From Flavobacteriales bacterium UBA1986 (GTDB lineage: Bacteria > Bacteroidota > Bacteroidia > Flavobacteriales_G > Salibacteraceae): a stretch of DNA of 64,000 nt. The notes beneath the pieces are model-generated. The model ran no database searches and was not told where the DNA came from. It saw only the letters and a list, made by a program, of their open reading frames with translations. Numbering within the stretch: position 1 is the first letter of the stretch; every line of letters begins with the position of its first letter. Both the position numbers and the translations under genes were made by a program. This document shows, one piece after another, positions 62,763 through 64,000 of the stretch. Location of the stretch: assembly GCA_002336245.1 (NCBI GenBank), contig DDDG01000026.1, positions 121,224-185,223 on the forward strand, read 5' to 3'.

Positions 62763-64000
62763 GCTTCAAGTTTTTCTTGCAAGAGCGCATTGGTCTTTTT
62801 CGGATCGGCTTTCCCTTTCGACTTTTTCATGATTTCTCCCATGAAGAGTCCTATTAGACCTTTCTTGCCGTTTTTATATTCTTCAACCTTTTCAGGAAAA
62901 GCCGCAAGAGCTTCGTCAACCAGCTCCATTAGAGCCAACTCATCGCTCTCCTGAATTAAATTCAATTTCACCGCCAATTTAAATGGGGATGTTTTTGGCT
63001 CACCGATCATAGCGGGAAAGAGCTTCTGAGCCGCCAATGAATAGGAAATCTTGTCCTCATCAATCATAGTAATCAACTCGGCCATCCACTTTGAACGAAT
63101 AGGGAAATGTGCTATGTCAATTCCGTACTTATTCAAATGCGACTTCACATCACCACTCAACCAGTTTGCTGCCGCTTTATAGTTTTTGGTGTGCTCAATC
63201 ATGTCTTCGAAATAGAGTGCAATTTCCTTGGAGTCGATGATCACTCCAGCGTCATACTCACTGAGTCCAAGCTCCTTGGTATACTTTGCATAAAGTTCAT
63301 TGGGTAAAGCGGGCATCCTAGACTTCATTCGATCTATGTCCTCCGCATTTACTAAAACAGGCAATAAATCAGGCTCTGGAAAAAAGCGGTAATCGTTGTC
63401 CATCTCCTTGGAACGCATCCCGAAGGTGGTGCCTTTGATGGCGTCGAAGCTGCGTGTTTCGCGCTTAATCTCCTCCCCTTTTTCGATCAACTCAATGTGT
63501 CGACCCACTTCATACTCAATGGCTCTTTGAACATTGCGAATTGAGTTCATGTTCTTTACCTCTACTCTCCTACCGTATTCAGGAGCGTCTTTCAAACGAA
63601 CAGAAATATTGGCGTCGCAGCGCATACTCCCTTCCTCCATATTCCCATCGCAAATTTCGAGGTAGCGAACAAGCTTGCGCACTTCGGTTAGGTACTGATA
63701 AGCCTCTTCACCGGTTCTAATGTCTGGTTCCGAAACAATTTCCAACAAAGGAACTCCAGCCCGGTTCAAATCAACCAGGGAATTGTAGGGATCTTGATCG
63801 TGGATGCTCTTCCCAGAATCCTCCTCCATATGAATGCGAGTAAGATTGACCACCTTCTCTCCCAAGGAAGTCTTCAGGTGAATTTTTCCACCAGTACAGA
63901 TTGGTCCCTTGTCTTGAGTTATCTGGTATCCTTTAGGTAAATCGGCGTAGAAGTAGTTTTTTCGATCGAATCGATTTTCATGTCGGATCTCACAACCACA
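62759..64000 (-). CDS. gatB: Asp-tRNA(Asn)/Glu-tRNA(Gln) amidotransferase subunit B, 5' end beyond window
   Basis: The frame is open to the last base of the window, so only the N-terminus (~70 residues) is missing. Seen: FDRKNYFYADLPKGYQITQ, GVPLLEIVSEPDIRTGEEAYQYL, CDGNMEEGSMRCDANISVR (signature), FFPEPDLLPV, and a C-terminal GatB/YqeY domain ending GLFMGEIMKKSKGKADPKKTNALLQEKL. It amidates misacylated Glu-tRNA(Gln) or Asp-tRNA(Asn) with GatA and GatC. A Met-like start at 63865 is a TTG inside the gene and not real. Confidence 0.96.
   Translation of the reverse strand, partial: CGCEIRHENRFDRKNYFYADLPKGYQITQDKGPICTGGKIHLKTSLGEKVVNLTRIHMEEDSGKSIHDQDPYNSLVDLNRAGVPLLEIVSEPDIRTGEEAYQYLTEVRKLVRYLEICDGNMEEGSMRCDANISVRLKDAPEYGRRVEVKNMNSIRNVQRAIEYEVGRHIELIEKGEEIKRETRSFDAIKGTTFGMRSKEMDNDYRFFPEPDLLPVLVNAEDIDRMKSRMPALPNELYAKYTKELGLSEYDAGVIIDSKEIALYFEDMIEHTKNYKAAANWLSGDVKSHLNKYGIDIAHFPIRSKWMAELITMIDEDKISYSLAAQKLFPAMIGEPKTSPFKLAVKLNLIQESDELALMELVDEALAAFPEKVEEYKNGKKGLIGLFMGEIMKKSKGKADPKKTNALLQEKLEA

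Overview
The window is 64 kb of a Bacteroidota chromosome, most likely a marine Flavobacteriales lineage (Cryomorphaceae/Schleiferiaceae-like; this placement is inference). Support comes from several proteins with type IX secretion (T9SS) C-terminal sorting domains, SprB-like repeats, a complete set of TAnnTTTG-type -7 promoter boxes, very few Shine-Dalgarno sites, a menaquinone gene cluster, OstA/LptD envelope genes and a fused M16 peptidase. Coding density is very high. No gene-free stretch exceeds 300 bases; the largest is 61375-61640, which holds two inverted repeats and no gene. I saw no rRNA, tRNA, CRISPR array, insertion sequence or prophage.

Layout. 1-5 kb: 3' end of an AddA/RecB-like helicase-nuclease, a small outer-membrane-like protein, ElaA-type acetyltransferase, DUF1801 protein, an 85-aa conserved protein, rdgB and ddl. 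5-9 kb: a translationally coupled operon of a PASTA membrane protein, a T9SS-secreted protein and an RluD-type pseudouridine synthase. 9-14.7 kb: menF-menD-menA-menC-menE on the minus strand (menB is not here). 14.7-21 kb: two tandem paralogous ~1000-aa T9SS proteins with SprB-like repeats. 21-27.4 kb: AddB-like nuclease, TPR protein, Gfo/Idh oxidoreductase, a polytopic membrane protein and a glycosyltransferase with a short N-terminus. 27.5-34 kb: glyA, fahA, bifunctional RelA/SpoT, fur, purA. 34-44 kb: envelope region with an OstA-like protein, a minus-strand operon (amidase, MCE/MlaD protein, two Fe-S oxidoreductase subunits, small conserved protein) divergent from lptD, then pabA/trpG and ridA. 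44-47 kb: a T9SS/PKD protein broken by two frameshifts. 47-54 kb: cyclophilin lipoprotein, coiled-coil membrane protein, M16 peptidase, dnaX. 54-57.4 kb: orphan AAA ATPase, TfoX-N protein, DUF493 protein, rpsF-rpsR-rplI. 57.4-64 kb: tandem M1 peptidases, TlpA/DUF4369 lipoprotein and the 3' part of gatB.

The most interesting signals are a dnaX slippery site (A10 run, immediate -1-frame stop, downstream hairpin) that would yield a gamma-like short subunit; four convergent gene pairs whose stop codons interlock in the same 4-base geometry; a divergent pair sharing CATG as both start codons; an identical 12-base promoter element before the two LPS-transport genes; a 14-bp perfect tandem repeat abutting the promoter of a secreted adhesin; and a T9SS gene shifted out of frame by a 5-bp tandem repeat.
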